From contig DATGHU010000013.1 in NCBI GenBank assembly GCA_035307765.1, positions 30,166 to 94,165 on the forward strand: DNA of 64,000 nucleotides. Reading direction: 5' to 3'. Numbering within the stretch: position 1 is the stretch's first letter; every line of letters begins with the position of its first letter. Below the pieces are notes generated by a model, which searched no databases, was not told the origin of the DNA, and worked only from the letters and a program-made list of their open reading frames with translations. This DNA is from a bacterium (GTDB taxonomy: Bacteria; Sysuimicrobiota; Sysuimicrobiia; Sysuimicrobiales; Segetimicrobiaceae). A program made the translations under genes and the position numbers. Below are positions 35,326-44,877 of the stretch, one piece after another.

Positions 35326-36225
35326 TCACTTCACCGCGGCGCTCGTAATCCCGGAGATGAACTGGTCGAGGAAGAGGCTGTAGAGGATGGCGACCGGAAT
35401 CCCCACGAGCAGGGCGCCCGCCATGAGCGAGCCCCAGAAGTAGACGTCGCCCCGGATCAGGTCGGTGGCGACCCCGAGCGGAACCGGCTTCTGATCGCCC
35501 ACGGACACGAACACCAGCGCGTAAAGGAAATCCTGCATCGTCAGGGTGAACGCGAAGATCACCGCGGTGAGAATGCCCGGCCAGCTCACGGGTATCACGG
35601 TCCGGATCAGGGCAGCAAAACGCCCGCACCCGTCCACCAAGGCCGCCTCCTCGATCTCGGGCGGAACCGTTTTGAAGAACCCGCTGAGCAGCCAGGTGCA
35701 GAACGGGATCGTGAAGGTGGGGTACACGAGCACGAGCGCCCATTTGGTATCGATGAGGTGCGTGATCCCTACGATCCGGGCGAGCGGGATGAACAGCAGG
35801 ATGGGGGGGACCAGGTACCCAAGGAAGATCGCGATCCCCATGTTCTCCGCGCCGGGCAGGCCCACGCGTGCCAGGGCGTACCCGGCCGGAATCCCCGTCA
35901 GGAGGGTGATCGCCGACACCCAGAAGGCGATCTGCGCCGTGTTGGACACCCAATAGCCGTACTGGGTGTGCTGAAACAGATACGTGAAGTGCTGGAACGT
36001 CGGAGGTTGAATGAACCAGAACGGCGAGGCCGCGGGGTTCACGAGGTCGGCATCGGTTTTGAAGGCCGTGACGCCCATCCAAACCACCGGGAACAACGCG
36101 ATCACGACGAACGGCAGCAGGCCGGCGTAGACGAGGATGTGCTTGCGGATCTCCCGCGTCTCCGCCCGCCGCGCTCCCGCCGTCGGGAGCGCCGGGCTGG
36201 ATCGAAGGGTTTCCAAGCCGCTCAC
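35326..36225 (-). CDS. ABC transporter permease (MalG-like), third system
   Basis: 299 residues. A basic N-terminal tail precedes six membrane segments starting at ILVYAGLLPFVVIALFPVVW. The EAA loop is EEAALVDGCGRFAALIRTVI. It differs clearly from the two MalG-like copies at 30-32 kb. It overlaps its MalF-like partner (ATGA) and is followed directly by the amidohydrolase gene. Confidence 0.9.
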   Translation of the reverse strand: MSGLETLRSSPALPTAGARRAETREIRKHILVYAGLLPFVVIALFPVVWMGVTAFKTDADLVNPAASPFWFIQPPTFQHFTYLFQHTQYGYWVSNTAQIAFWVSAITLLTGIPAGYALARVGLPGAENMGIAIFLGYLVPPILLFIPLARIVGITHLIDTKWALVLVYPTFTIPFCTWLLSGFFKTVPPEIEEAALVDGCGRFAALIRTVIPVSWPGILTAVIFAFTLTMQDFLYALVFVSVGDQKPVPLGVATDLIRGDVYFWGSLMAGALLVGIPVAILYSLFLDQFISGITSAAVK

Positions 36226-37151
36226 AGGGCCTCCCGCCTCCGCAGCGTCCGGAGCAGGAAGTAGACGATGGGAAGCAGGATCGGGAACAAGATCAGCGAG
36301 ATCGCCGCGCCCCGCCCCAGCGCCCCGGCCTGGATACCGATCTCAAACGCGCGCGTCGGCAGGATCTCCGTCGAGTTCATCGGCCCTCCCATCGTCAACA
36401 GATAGACGATGCTGAGATCCGACAGCGTGAACACGGTGTCGAACAGCAGTCCCACAAAGAGGATCGGCGCGATAATCGGCACAATGATGTAGTGCCAGCG
36501 CAGGAAGAAGTTTGCCCCGTCCACCTTCGCCGAATCGAGGAGCTCCAGCGGGACCGAGGACATCCCCGCCATCAGCACGATCGCGCCGAAGGGAAATCCG
36601 CGCCACACGTTGACCGAGATCACCGCCGCCATCGCCAGCCCGGGTTCCCCCAGCCAGTTCGGCCACCCGCTCATCAGGTGGAGGTGGTTCGCGACCCAGT
36701 TCAGCGTGCTGAACTGGGGATCGAACGCCCATTTCCAGGCGAGCGCGGTGATGACGACGGGAAGCGTCCACGGGAGCACAACCAGCGACCGGATCAACCG
36801 CCTGCCGCGGACGTCCTGGATGAGCAGGAAGCCGAGCATTCCGCCGAGCAGGGCCTTCGCGATTCCGGCGATCACCGTGAACATCACCGTGTTGCGGAGG
36901 GCCTGGCGGACCGAGCTGTCCTGAAAGATCGCGACGAAGTTCTGGAACCCAACGAACCGGGCAATCTGGTTGCCGACGGACGCGTCGCTGAGGCTGAGGT
37001 ACAGGGAGAAGAAGAACGGGGCGCCCACCAGCACGGCCATGTAGATGACGGCCGGAGCCAGCAGGGAATAGCCAAAGATGAGGCGCTGGCGAGTAAACGA
37101 TCCCCGCCTGGCGTGCGCTCGGGTCCCCACAGCCAGCTCGACGTTCGCCAC
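36222..37151 (-). CDS. ABC transporter permease (MalF-like), third system
   Basis: 309 residues with six membrane segments. IFGYSLLAPAVIYMAVLVG begins the first; the EAA-type loop reads LLDSAKVDGANFFLRWHYII. It lies downstream of the Tat-type binding-protein gene, separated by 88 bp containing a strong stem-loop. It builds the channel with the next gene. No ATPase gene accompanies the set. Confidence 0.9.
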   Translation of the reverse strand: MANVELAVGTRAHARRGSFTRQRLIFGYSLLAPAVIYMAVLVGAPFFFSLYLSLSDASVGNQIARFVGFQNFVAIFQDSSVRQALRNTVMFTVIAGIAKALLGGMLGFLLIQDVRGRRLIRSLVVLPWTLPVVITALAWKWAFDPQFSTLNWVANHLHLMSGWPNWLGEPGLAMAAVISVNVWRGFPFGAIVLMAGMSSVPLELLDSAKVDGANFFLRWHYIIVPIIAPILFVGLLFDTVFTLSDLSIVYLLTMGGPMNSTEILPTRAFEIGIQAGALGRGAAISLILFPILLPIVYFLLRTLRRREAL

Positions 37152-37181
37152 CCGGCTCCCGCCTCACCCCATCATGGGAAC

Positions 37182-37228
37182 GCGCCCGGCGGACTCGCTG
37201 CTCCTGACCTGCGGAGTCCGCCGGGCGC
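37182..37228 (-). repeat. 15-bp stem-loop between binding-protein and permease genes
   Basis: GCGCCCGGCGGACTC pairs perfectly with 37214-37228 across a 17-base loop, 12 bp after the binding-protein stop. No T-tract follows on the minus strand. Stem-loops in this position in ABC operons often protect the upstream mRNA, giving more binding protein than permease; that role is inferred here. Confidence 0.6.
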
Positions 37229-37239
37229 CAGATCTCAAC

Positions 37240-38580
37240 TTACTTGTACTTGGCGTAGATACCCTTGATCTGTCCCAACCCCCAACTGATCGAGCTCTCC
37301 AAGCTCTCCCCGTGACAGTATCTCGCCAACATATCGGGGACGACGAACGTGGAGAGGACCTCCGAGGCCGGAGCCGTGGCCGGTCCCGGGTACCCAAAAA
37401 CCAGCGCAACCTTGTCCCAATCCTGAATCAGCGCGAGCTTTGAGGGATATCGGTCAAGGCCCGGCATCGGCTTCTTGTACCATGCCTTCAGGTACGGCAT
37501 GTTATACCCTTTGCTCGCCACGAGCGAGAACTTCACATCGCCGCCGTACTCCTCGAGGAAGGCCTTCGCCCCCGCCTGGTTCTTCGAGAAGTTCCAGATC
37601 CCGAGGATCGTCGGGTCAACGACCGCGGCACTCCGCACCGACCCTTTCGGCTCGTCGCCGGGAACGCCCGCGTTGACCGAGGCGAACAGCTTGGGGTTAC
37701 TCTCCTCAATGGAGAAGAGCGACGAGAGGGCGTCGTGGATGTAGATGGCAACCCCCGAGTCCAGGTACCGGTTGTCCGAGACGTTGTCCCAGGAGAAGAC
37801 TTCACTGGTCATCCCTTCCGACCAGAGGGCCTTGCTGAAGTCCATGGCTTCCCGAAGCGCCTTCGAGTCCCAGGCCAGCTCCTTCCCAGACGGATCGGTC
37901 TCGTGCACCCCGAAGGCGTAGAACACGGCCCGCCAGTTATGGTTCGAGTCGTTGCAGTGGGAGATGGCGAAGCCGGCGGGGTGGCCATTCTTCTTCCCGA
38001 CCGTCGCCGCCTTTCGAAGGTTTTCCCAGGTCGACGGGAGCGGGAGACTATATTGCTGCCACAGGTCCCCCCGCCACATCATCGGCTGCGGGATGTAGAA
38101 CTCGGGAACCGCGTACCATTGACCGCCGACCACCGAGACGTTTTGGGCCATCGGCAGCCAACCGCCGGCGGCCTTCCCCAGTTTGTCGCAGATGTCGGTG
38201 ACATCCACCATGTGCTTGTAGTAGAGGGTGGTCTGGATCTGCCCGTTCATCTGGAAGATGTCGTGCCCGGCCCCCGCGGCGAGCTCCGCCGCGATGCGCG
38301 CGGGAAGATCGTCGATGCTGATGTGGTCGACCCGCACATCGACCCCGTTGGTCTTGCCCCAATCGACGGCGTACTTATCGAACGCGGTGTCGTACGCGGG
38401 GACGAAATGGCTCCAGGTCAGGATGCGAAGCGTTGTCCCTTTGATCTGCGCAGGGGCGACCCCCGTCTCCCACGGCGCCAGCCGCAGTAGGGCTCCCCCG
38501 GCCACCCCAGCCCCCGCCGCGGTCAAGAACTGTCTTCGGTTGAGCTTGCTGCGCGAGCGCGATCCGAAAGCGCCACTCAT
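37240..38580 (-). CDS. Tat-exported extracellular solute-binding protein, family 1
   Basis: 446 residues. The N-terminus SKLNRRQFLTAAGAGVAGG is a Tat signal (twin arginine then hydrophobic core), implying export in a folded state. The mature part has TLRILTWSHFVPAYD, GHDIFQMNG and WYAVPEFY, typical of family-1 (MalE-like) binding proteins of CUT1 importers. It is the first gene of the SBP-MalF-MalG-amidohydrolase-dehydrogenase operon. An inverted repeat lies 77 bp upstream. The ligand is unknown. Confidence 0.92.
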   Translation of the reverse strand: MSGAFGSRSRSKLNRRQFLTAAGAGVAGGALLRLAPWETGVAPAQIKGTTLRILTWSHFVPAYDTAFDKYAVDWGKTNGVDVRVDHISIDDLPARIAAELAAGAGHDIFQMNGQIQTTLYYKHMVDVTDICDKLGKAAGGWLPMAQNVSVVGGQWYAVPEFYIPQPMMWRGDLWQQYSLPLPSTWENLRKAATVGKKNGHPAGFAISHCNDSNHNWRAVFYAFGVHETDPSGKELAWDSKALREAMDFSKALWSEGMTSEVFSWDNVSDNRYLDSGVAIYIHDALSSLFSIEESNPKLFASVNAGVPGDEPKGSVRSAAVVDPTILGIWNFSKNQAGAKAFLEEYGGDVKFSLVASKGYNMPYLKAWYKKPMPGLDRYPSKLALIQDWDKVALVFGYPGPATAPASEVLSTFVVPDMLARYCHGESLESSISWGLGQIKGIYAKYK

Positions 38581-38656
38581 TCTCAGCTCCCTCCCCCTGG
38601 CCCCCTCGCGGGCGGCCTACGTTCTCACACGCACACGCTGGTTCTTCGCTGAATGT

Positions 38657-38668
38657 ACGTAGATACGT
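38657..38668. promoter_or_regulatory. ACGTA-GA-TACGT inverted repeat, possible operator
   Basis: A perfect five-base dyad with a two-base spacer lies 77 bp upstream of the binding-protein start, in the only sizeable gap before that operon. It looks like a site for a dimeric GntR- or LacI-type repressor. No regulator gene is adjacent, so the link is weak. Confidence 0.35.
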
Positions 38669-38830
38669 GATCCAAAGTTCGCCTACGCCCCGGGGGCTTC
38701 CTTTTCCTCCTGAACGCCGTGAGCAATGTTTGGCCGTGGGTGGAATCGTCCACCGGCAGGCGCGCCGGCCGGGTCCGATTGTTCGGGTTTTACCGGATCG
38801 CCCCCCCGTGCGGCGGCCCGACTCACCGAT

Positions 38831-39523
38831 TCAGGCCAGCGGATTGGGCACCAACGCCGCATCGTACTCGTGCACGATCGATCGGCGGAGGCGGGGATCC
38901 TCCAAGCTGACACGAAATCCGTCCCCATACCGGAGGGAGCCCCCACGGGTCGGCACCGTTCCCGAAAATACCAAGACGGCCCCCCGCTCCGGCAGGCGCC
39001 CGGCGAGTCGATCGAGCCAGTAGGTTGGCGAGAGGAGCTCGTTGAGTGGGGCGTCCTGGTAGGCATACCACGTTCCCTGCTCTCGCACCCATGCGCGCAG
39101 GATGAGTTCGTCGACGTGCCCGGCGACCTCCCGATAATCCCAGGCTGTGCCGGCCACGACGTTTGGGCAGATGCGCTTTGACAGTTCGATCGAGGTGGCT
39201 TCCACCTCGCGATCGGTGTGGTCGCTACCTACGGTGAGGGCGACGCGCTCCCTGGTCGCGACCAGCACGTACTCGACCTCGCCCGAGCTCTGGGGCGAGT
39301 AGATCTCGATCCGATCGCCCTGTGTCAGCATCGTCTGCGCGACGGTGAAGGTGATCGGCACGTCGGTGGGGGCAGGGATCCCCAGGGCGCGCATCTCGTT
39401 CACGTGCGCCTGGACGGCCGCCATGTCCCGTCCGGCCCATCCGCCGTTGATGATCGCGTAGACTTCCGGCGTCCACCGCCACGCCCCCCCCGCCGCGACC
39501 ATCTCCAGCACGACCCGCATCAT
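38831..39523 (-). CDS. DUF2848 family protein
   Basis: 230 residues from a double ATG behind AAGGGGGGG. The sequence matches the DUF2848 pattern: ITFTVAQTMLTQGDRIEIY, VGSDHTDREVE, SKRICPNVVAGTAWDY and GAVLVFSGTVPTRGG. The family resembles fumarylacetoacetate hydrolases in fold and occurs near catabolic and amidohydrolase genes. No biochemical activity is established. It lies 250 bp upstream of the binding-protein gene on the same strand and could belong to the same pathway. Confidence 0.8.
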   Translation of the reverse strand: MMRVVLEMVAAGGAWRWTPEVYAIINGGWAGRDMAAVQAHVNEMRALGIPAPTDVPITFTVAQTMLTQGDRIEIYSPQSSGEVEYVLVATRERVALTVGSDHTDREVEATSIELSKRICPNVVAGTAWDYREVAGHVDELILRAWVREQGTWYAYQDAPLNELLSPTYWLDRLAGRLPERGAVLVFSGTVPTRGGSLRYGDGFRVSLEDPRLRRSIVHEYDAALVPNPLA

Positions 39524-39656
39524 CCACCCCCCCTTTAACTCCCGAGCGGATCCCCCGGCGTCTTCCTCAAATTGGCGAGCGTCGCGCCGACGCCTCCCCG
39601 AGCCCGTCGACCCGCGCCCCGGTGCGTCCGACGGGGCCGTTGTACCGGGCCCGGCC

Positions 39657-40907
39657 TCATCCGGCGACCGCGACCGGGGAGGCGCCCCGCCCGAGGAGGC
39701 CGCGAACCGTAAACACCCCCACCGCCCCCACCCCGCCGCCGACGAGCAGCCCGATGGACAGCCCCCAGGCCCCAATGATCCCACCCATCATCAGCGCACC
39801 AAAAGGGGCGAGCCCGTTAAACACCATGGCATAGGCGCTCATGACGCGCCCCCGAAGCGCGGCCGGCGCCTCCAACTGCACCGTGCTGTTCGCGGTCGCG
39901 GTGAACATCACCATCCCCATTCCGCCGAAGAACAGCTCGACCCCGGCGAGATCCGGCCGGGCGACCTGGCTGAGGGCGATCAATGCGGCGCAGAGCAGGA
40001 TCGCCCCCCAGAGCAGGTAGGACGAGCGAGGGCCGAACCCGCTCGTCCAAGCCACGGCGAGCGAACCGACCAGCGCCCCCAGCCCCTGGGCGGCCAGGAG
40101 GAACCCGAACCCGCTCGCGTCAAGGTGGAGCTGAGCGTGCGCCAGCACCGGGACGAACACGTTGAAGTTCATCGCGAACAAGCTGAGCGCGGCCAGCGTG
40201 ACCAGAACCCGGAGGACGGTCGCCGAGCGCCGGATGAACTCCATTCCTTCGGTGATCCCCATCAGGAGGCCCACCGCCGGGGCCACGCGGATCGTGGGGA
40301 CGACCCGCATCGCGCCGAGCGCGGCGATCACCGCGATGAAGCTCGCCGCGTTGGCGAGAAACGCCGCTCCCACCCCCCAAGCGGCGATCATCAGCCCGGC
40401 GAGTCCCGGGCCGATCAACCGCGCGCCGTTGAACACCGATGAGTTGAGGGCGATTGCGCCGGTGAGATCGTCGGTCCCGCCGACCATCTCCACGATGAAC
40501 GATTGTCGGGCCGGCACGTCAAAGGCGTTCACCGTGCCGAGCAGCGCGGCCAGCAGCGCCACGTGCCAGTACCGGACGTGGCCGGTGACCGTCAGCAGCC
40601 CGAGCGTCAGCGCCAACAGCAGAAACAGGGACTGCGTGGCCATGATCAAGGTGCGTTTCGGCACACGGTCCACGAGCACCCCAGCGGGGAGCGACAGGAG
40701 CAACACGGGGAACCACTGGAGCGCGTTGATCACGCCGAGGAGGAACGGAGATCGTGTCAACGTTAGGACCAGCCACGCTTGCCCGACGGTCTGCATCCAG
40801 GTCCCGATCAGCGAGACCCCTTGCCCGGCGAAGAACAGCCGGAGGTTCCGGTGGCGCAGCGGGGACAGCACCGGAGAGCGGGGGCGCCCGCCCCGCGTCG
40901 CGGTCAC
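39657..40907 (-). CDS. MFS transporter, EntS/MFS_3-type exporter
   Basis: 416 residues from a GTG that overlaps the ATPase stop by four bases. Twelve hydrophobic segments begin at NLRLFFAGQGVSLIGTWMQ, a hallmark of the MFS_3 branch (EntS, MefA-like exporters), with LVDRVPKRTLI after TM2 and APAALRGRVMSAY in the second half. Members export siderophores or drugs. It is the last gene of a five-gene efflux operon led by a MerR regulator. Confidence 0.88.
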   Translation of the reverse strand: MTATRGGRPRSPVLSPLRHRNLRLFFAGQGVSLIGTWMQTVGQAWLVLTLTRSPFLLGVINALQWFPVLLLSLPAGVLVDRVPKRTLIMATQSLFLLLALTLGLLTVTGHVRYWHVALLAALLGTVNAFDVPARQSFIVEMVGGTDDLTGAIALNSSVFNGARLIGPGLAGLMIAAWGVGAAFLANAASFIAVIAALGAMRVVPTIRVAPAVGLLMGITEGMEFIRRSATVLRVLVTLAALSLFAMNFNVFVPVLAHAQLHLDASGFGFLLAAQGLGALVGSLAVAWTSGFGPRSSYLLWGAILLCAALIALSQVARPDLAGVELFFGGMGMVMFTATANSTVQLEAPAALRGRVMSAYAMVFNGLAPFGALMMGGIIGAWGLSIGLLVGGGVGAVGVFTVRGLLGRGASPVAVAG

Positions 40908-41704
40908 CCGGGCCAGAGCCCCAGCCGTTGCGCTCCGGCCACCAGTGTACGGGTATAGGGATGCTGGGGGGCGGCGAACAGCTGCCGGGTGTCGGCCGAT
41001 TCGACGACCTGCCCGGCCCGCATCACGTGAACCCGGTCGCAGGTTTGGGCCACGATCCCGAGATCGTGGGTGATCAGGAGCAGCGACATGCCGAGGTCGC
41101 GCTGCAGCCGGCCGAGGAGATCGAGGATCTGCGCCTGGACGGTGACATCCAAGGCCGCCGTCGGTTCGTCGGCGATGAGGAGTTCCGGGCCGGGGGCGAT
41201 CGCGGCCGCGACCAGGACGCGCTGCCGCTGCCCCCCGGACAGCTCGTGCGGGTACCGCCGGAGCAGCCCGGGGTCCAACCCCACCCGGGTGAGGGCTTCC
41301 GCCGCCCGGTCGCGCGCCCCGCGGCGGCCGAGGTGGGCGACGATCCCCTCCATCACCTGGTCGCCGATGGACATCACCGGATCGAGCGCCGAGCCCGGCT
41401 CTTGGAAGATGATGGCAATCCGCCGTCCCCGATACCGCTGCATCTGTCGTTCCGAGAGCGGCACAAGGTCGACGCCATCGAGCACGATCGTCCCGGCGGT
41501 AATCTTCGCGGGCACCGGAAAGAGCTTCAGTATCGCGTAGGCCGTCATCGATTTGCCGGCGCCCGAGGCCCCGACCAGGGCCACGGCCCGCCCGGCCGGC
41601 ACGTCCAGCGAGACGTCCTCGAGCACCGGCACGTCACCGGAGGGCTTGGGTATGACGACGGAGAGTCCCGCGATTCGGAGCTCTCCGTGCGACGCCGCGG
41701 TCAT
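40904..41704 (-). CDS. OppD/DppD-type ABC transporter ATPase, orphan
   Basis: 266 residues. Walker A GASGAGKS, Q-loop FQEPGSALDP, signature LSGGQRQR, Walker B LLIADEP and H-loop ITHD are intact, so it should hydrolyse ATP. The C-terminal APQHPYTRTLV is typical of peptide/nickel (OppD) ATPases, but the usual extended iron-sulfur cysteine end is absent. No Opp permease, binding protein or OppF gene is nearby. It overlaps the RND gene by ATGA and the MFS gene by GTGA, an unusual position for an importer ATPase. Confidence 0.9.
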   Translation of the reverse strand: MTAASHGELRIAGLSVVIPKPSGDVPVLEDVSLDVPAGRAVALVGASGAGKSMTAYAILKLFPVPAKITAGTIVLDGVDLVPLSERQMQRYRGRRIAIIFQEPGSALDPVMSIGDQVMEGIVAHLGRRGARDRAAEALTRVGLDPGLLRRYPHELSGGQRQRVLVAAAIAPGPELLIADEPTAALDVTVQAQILDLLGRLQRDLGMSLLLITHDLGIVAQTCDRVHVMRAGQVVESADTRQLFAAPQHPYTRTLVAGAQRLGLWPG

Positions 41705-44700
41705 GAGGGGCTATGGGATCGGCGCGGGAGCCACTCTTCGAAGATGACGTAGAGGGTCGGGATCAGGAGCAGGGTTAGGCCCGTGGAGACGGTCAGCCCC
41801 CCGATCACCGCGCGCGCGAGCGGCATGTTGGTCTCGCTCCCCTCGCCGAGCCCGACGGCCATCGGGATCATCCCGAGAATCGTGGCGAGTGCGGTCATGA
41901 GGATCGGGCGGAGTCGGGTGCGGCCCGCCTTGAGCACAGCCTCCCGCAGCGCCAGGCCGCGATCCTGGAGCTTGTTCGCGTAATCGACGAGCAGGATACC
42001 GTTCGAGACGACGATGCCGACCATGGTGATCACACCCATGAAGGACATGATCGAGAGCGTCGTGTGGGTCAGCAGCAGCATCCAGATCACACCGATGATC
42101 CCCATCGGCACCGTGAACATAATGACGAAGGGATCGACCAGGGACTGGAACTGCGAGGCCATGATCATGTAGACGAGCATCAAGGCCAGCGCCATGGCGA
42201 GCCCGAGGCTGCCAAACGCGCTCTGCTGCTGTTCGGTCTGTCCGGCCATATGGTAGGTGAATCCCGCGGGAAATGGGAAGTGGTTCAGGCGGTCCACAAC
42301 CTCCTGCGACACCGCCCCCAGCGGCCGGTCCACGACGTTCGCCGTGATGTCGATCACCCGCTGCTCGTTCTTCCGGTTGATCTGGAGGGGCTCACTGCCG
42401 AGCGAGATGTTGGCGACGTCCCGCAGCCGGATCGGTACGAGGGGGCCGGTGGACGGCGCGGAGCCGGGGCCCGGGTCGGCGATCGCGGCCAGCGGGACGT
42501 TCCCCAGATCTTCGGTGTGCGTCCGGTACTGGTTCATCAGCTGCACGACGATGTTGTACTCGTTGCCGGTGATCGGGTCGATGAACTGGCTGGCGGTGGC
42601 AACGTTTCCCGACATCGCCGTGTTGATCGCATTGGCGATGGACGTCGACGACAGCCCGAGCTGGGCTGCCTTTTCCTGGTCGACGTTGACCGTGAAATCG
42701 GGGTAGTCGCCCCGCGGAGTCACCTGCACGTCCGCCGTGCCGGGGATCCCCGTGACGATGCTCGCGATCTCCTGGGCGACCTGGGCACCGACCTGCTGGT
42801 CAAATCCCAACAGCTGGATGTCGACCGGCGCCGCGGACCCAAAGTTCACCACGCGGTTCTGCAGCCCCCCGGTCTGCACAAACATCTGCACGCCAGGAAA
42901 CTTCCCCTGCAGCGCCTTGCGCATGGCGTTGGCGAGCTGATCGGTCGATTGGCGCCGCAGGGTCGGTGGCACCAGCCGCACCTCGACGTTGGCATTGTTC
43001 GGCCCCGCGTTGGATCCGAACCCGCCCGAGGACGGCACGCCGGAGTTCGTGTAGATCGTCACGATGTCTCGCGCCGGAATGACCTGACGCATGATCCCGG
43101 CAACCTGCTCGGCCAACCCCGACGTCACTTGCACCGCTGTGCCCTGCGGCGCCTCCAGGCTCACCTCGAACTGGCTCTCATCGGTCGCCGGGAAGAACTC
43201 TGTCCCGATCCCCCGGGCGGCCAAGAGAGAAAAAGCCAAGATCACGGCGATCCCGGCGAGCACCGGCCCCCGGTGGCGCAGCGTCCACCCCAGGGCCGCC
43301 TGGTACCCCTCGTCGAGCCGCTCCATCAGCCCCTCGCTCCAGCGGTTGAAGCGCGCCAGGGACCCTTTTGCCTCCGATGGCGCCCCGGACCCCGCCACGC
43401 GGAGCAGCCGGGTGCTCAGCACCGGGTCGATCGTCATCGACACCACGTAGGACGCGGCGAGGGCGAAGACGATGGTCAGCGCCATCGGCACGAACAGCCG
43501 CTCGGCGATGCCGCTCAGGAACACCACCGGGAAGAACACCGCGATCGTGGTGGCCGTGGAGGCCAGGACCGGCAGCCCCACCTCCTCCGTCGCGGTGATC
43601 ACCGCCTGCAGGACCGTGCGGCCGGGGACGAGGAGATGGCGCATGATGTTCTCGCGCACGACGATCGCGTCATCGACCAACCGCCCCATGGCCAGCGTCA
43701 GCCCGCCGAGGGTGAAGACGTTCAGCGTCTGGCCCGAGAAATAGAGCAGCAGCAGCGCGCTGGCCACGGAGAGCGGGATCCCCAGCCCGACGATGAACAG
43801 GCTCCAGAAGCTCCGTAGGAAGACCAGCACGACGAGAAACGTCAAGCCCGCGCCGATCACCGCCTCGTGCCCGAGGGTGGTGATCGCCGCACGGATGTAG
43901 CGCGACTGATCGAAGCCGACGTCCAGGGTCACCCCGGGCGGCAGCGCGGTCAGGTGCGGGAGCGCCGCGCGCAGGGCGTTGACGGTCTGGATGGTGTTGG
44001 CGTCCGGCTGCCGGCTGACGAACATCAGCACGCCGGGCTTGCCGTCGACGTGCACGATCTGGGTCTGGTCGGCCGCTGCGTCCGCAACCTGCGCCACGTC
44101 CCGGATGTGCACCGGCACCCCTTGGTGCGTGGCGACGACGACGTTCTGGATCGCGGGAACGTTCTGCAGCAGCGTGGGGACGTTCAACTGATAGTCGATC
44201 CGGGTGTTCCGGAGGCTCCCGGACGGGATCAGCGCGTTGTACCGGGTGAGCGCATCCTGGACGTTCTGCAGCGTCAGCCCCGTGGCGACCAACTTGTGGG
44301 GGTCCACGCTAACGTTGAACTGGCGGACCAGGCCGCCGTTAACGAACGCCTGGGACACCCCGGGGAGGCGCTCCAGCTGCGGCTCGATGGTGTTGAAGGC
44401 AAGGTCGTACAACTGCCGGGCGTCGAGCCCCCCGCCCCTCACGACCACCTGCGCCACGGGAATATTCGATACGTCAAACTTCAAGACGAAAGGCTGGCTG
44501 ACCCCGGTCGGCAGCGACCGCATCACCCGCTGGACGTTCTGGATGATCTCGACCTCGGACGTATTCAGGTCGGTTCCCCAGTTGAACCACACCTGGACAT
44601 TGCTGGAGCCCTGGCGGGTGGTGGAGAGGATCTGCTGCACGCCGGCCACCCGGGTGACGGCCTGCTCGATCGGATAGGTGACCGTGCGCTCGACCGCCTC

Positions 44701-44868
44701 CGGACTCGCGCCGTTGTAGTTCGTGATCACCGAGATCACGGGGATGGTGATCTTGGGGAAGAGGTCGGTCGGCAGACGGGAGAGCGCAATCTGGCTGAGC
44801 ACCACGACGGCGATGCATGCCATCAGGATGAAGATCGGGTTGCGGGTCGCCCCGCGCGTGAGAAACAT
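41701..44868 (-). CDS. RND efflux transporter, AcrB/MdtB-like (HAE1 family)
   Basis: 1055 residues, full length. [18 protein letters not shown] is TM1. [19 protein letters not shown] carries the TM4 aspartate pair for proton relay, and [15 protein letters not shown] follows. Two periplasmic porter domains and a C-terminal [19 protein letters not shown] complete the repeat. It forms a trimeric inner-membrane pump with the adjacent membrane fusion protein. No TolC-like gene is in the window, so the outer channel would be shared. Many CusA-like relatives exist, but the metal-relay methionines are not apparent, favouring organic substrates. Confidence 0.94.
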   Translation of the reverse strand: MFLTRGATRNPIFILMACIAVVVLSQIALSRLPTDLFPKITIPVISVITNYNGASPEAVERTVTYPIEQAVTRVAGVQQILSTTRQGSSNVQVWFNWGTDLNTSEVEIIQNVQRVMRSLPTGVSQPFVLKFDVSNIPVAQVVVRGGGLDARQLYDLAFNTIEPQLERLPGVSQAFVNGGLVRQFNVSVDPHKLVATGLTLQNVQDALTRYNALIPSGSLRNTRIDYQLNVPTLLQNVPAIQNVVVATHQGVPVHIRDVAQVADAAADQTQIVHVDGKPGVLMFVSRQPDANTIQTVNALRAALPHLTALPPGVTLDVGFDQSRYIRAAITTLGHEAVIGAGLTFLVVLVFLRSFWSLFIVGLGIPLSVASALLLLYFSGQTLNVFTLGGLTLAMGRLVDDAIVVRENIMRHLLVPGRTVLQAVITATEEVGLPVLASTATTIAVFFPVVFLSGIAERLFVPMALTIVFALAASYVVSMTIDPVLSTRLLRVAGSGAPSEAKGSLARFNRWSEGLMERLDEGYQAALGWTLRHRGPVLAGIAVILAFSLLAARGIGTEFFPATDESQFEVSLEAPQGTAVQVTSGLAEQVAGIMRQVIPARDIVTIYTNSGVPSSGGFGSNAGPNNANVEVRLVPPTLRRQSTDQLANAMRKALQGKFPGVQMFVQTGGLQNRVVNFGSAAPVDIQLLGFDQQVGAQVAQEIASIVTGIPGTADVQVTPRGDYPDFTVNVDQEKAAQLGLSSTSIANAINTAMSGNVATASQFIDPITGNEYNIVVQLMNQYRTHTEDLGNVPLAAIADPGPGSAPSTGPLVPIRLRDVANISLGSEPLQINRKNEQRVIDITANVVDRPLGAVSQEVVDRLNHFPFPAGFTYHMAGQTEQQQSAFGSLGLAMALALMLVYMIMASQFQSLVDPFVIMFTVPMGIIGVIWMLLLTHTTLSIMSFMGVITMVGIVVSNGILLVDYANKLQDRGLALREAVLKAGRTRLRPILMTALATILGMIPMAVGLGEGSETNMPLARAVIGGLTVSTGLTLLLIPTLYVIFEEWLPRRSHSPS

Positions 44869-44877
44869 CGAGGCCCG

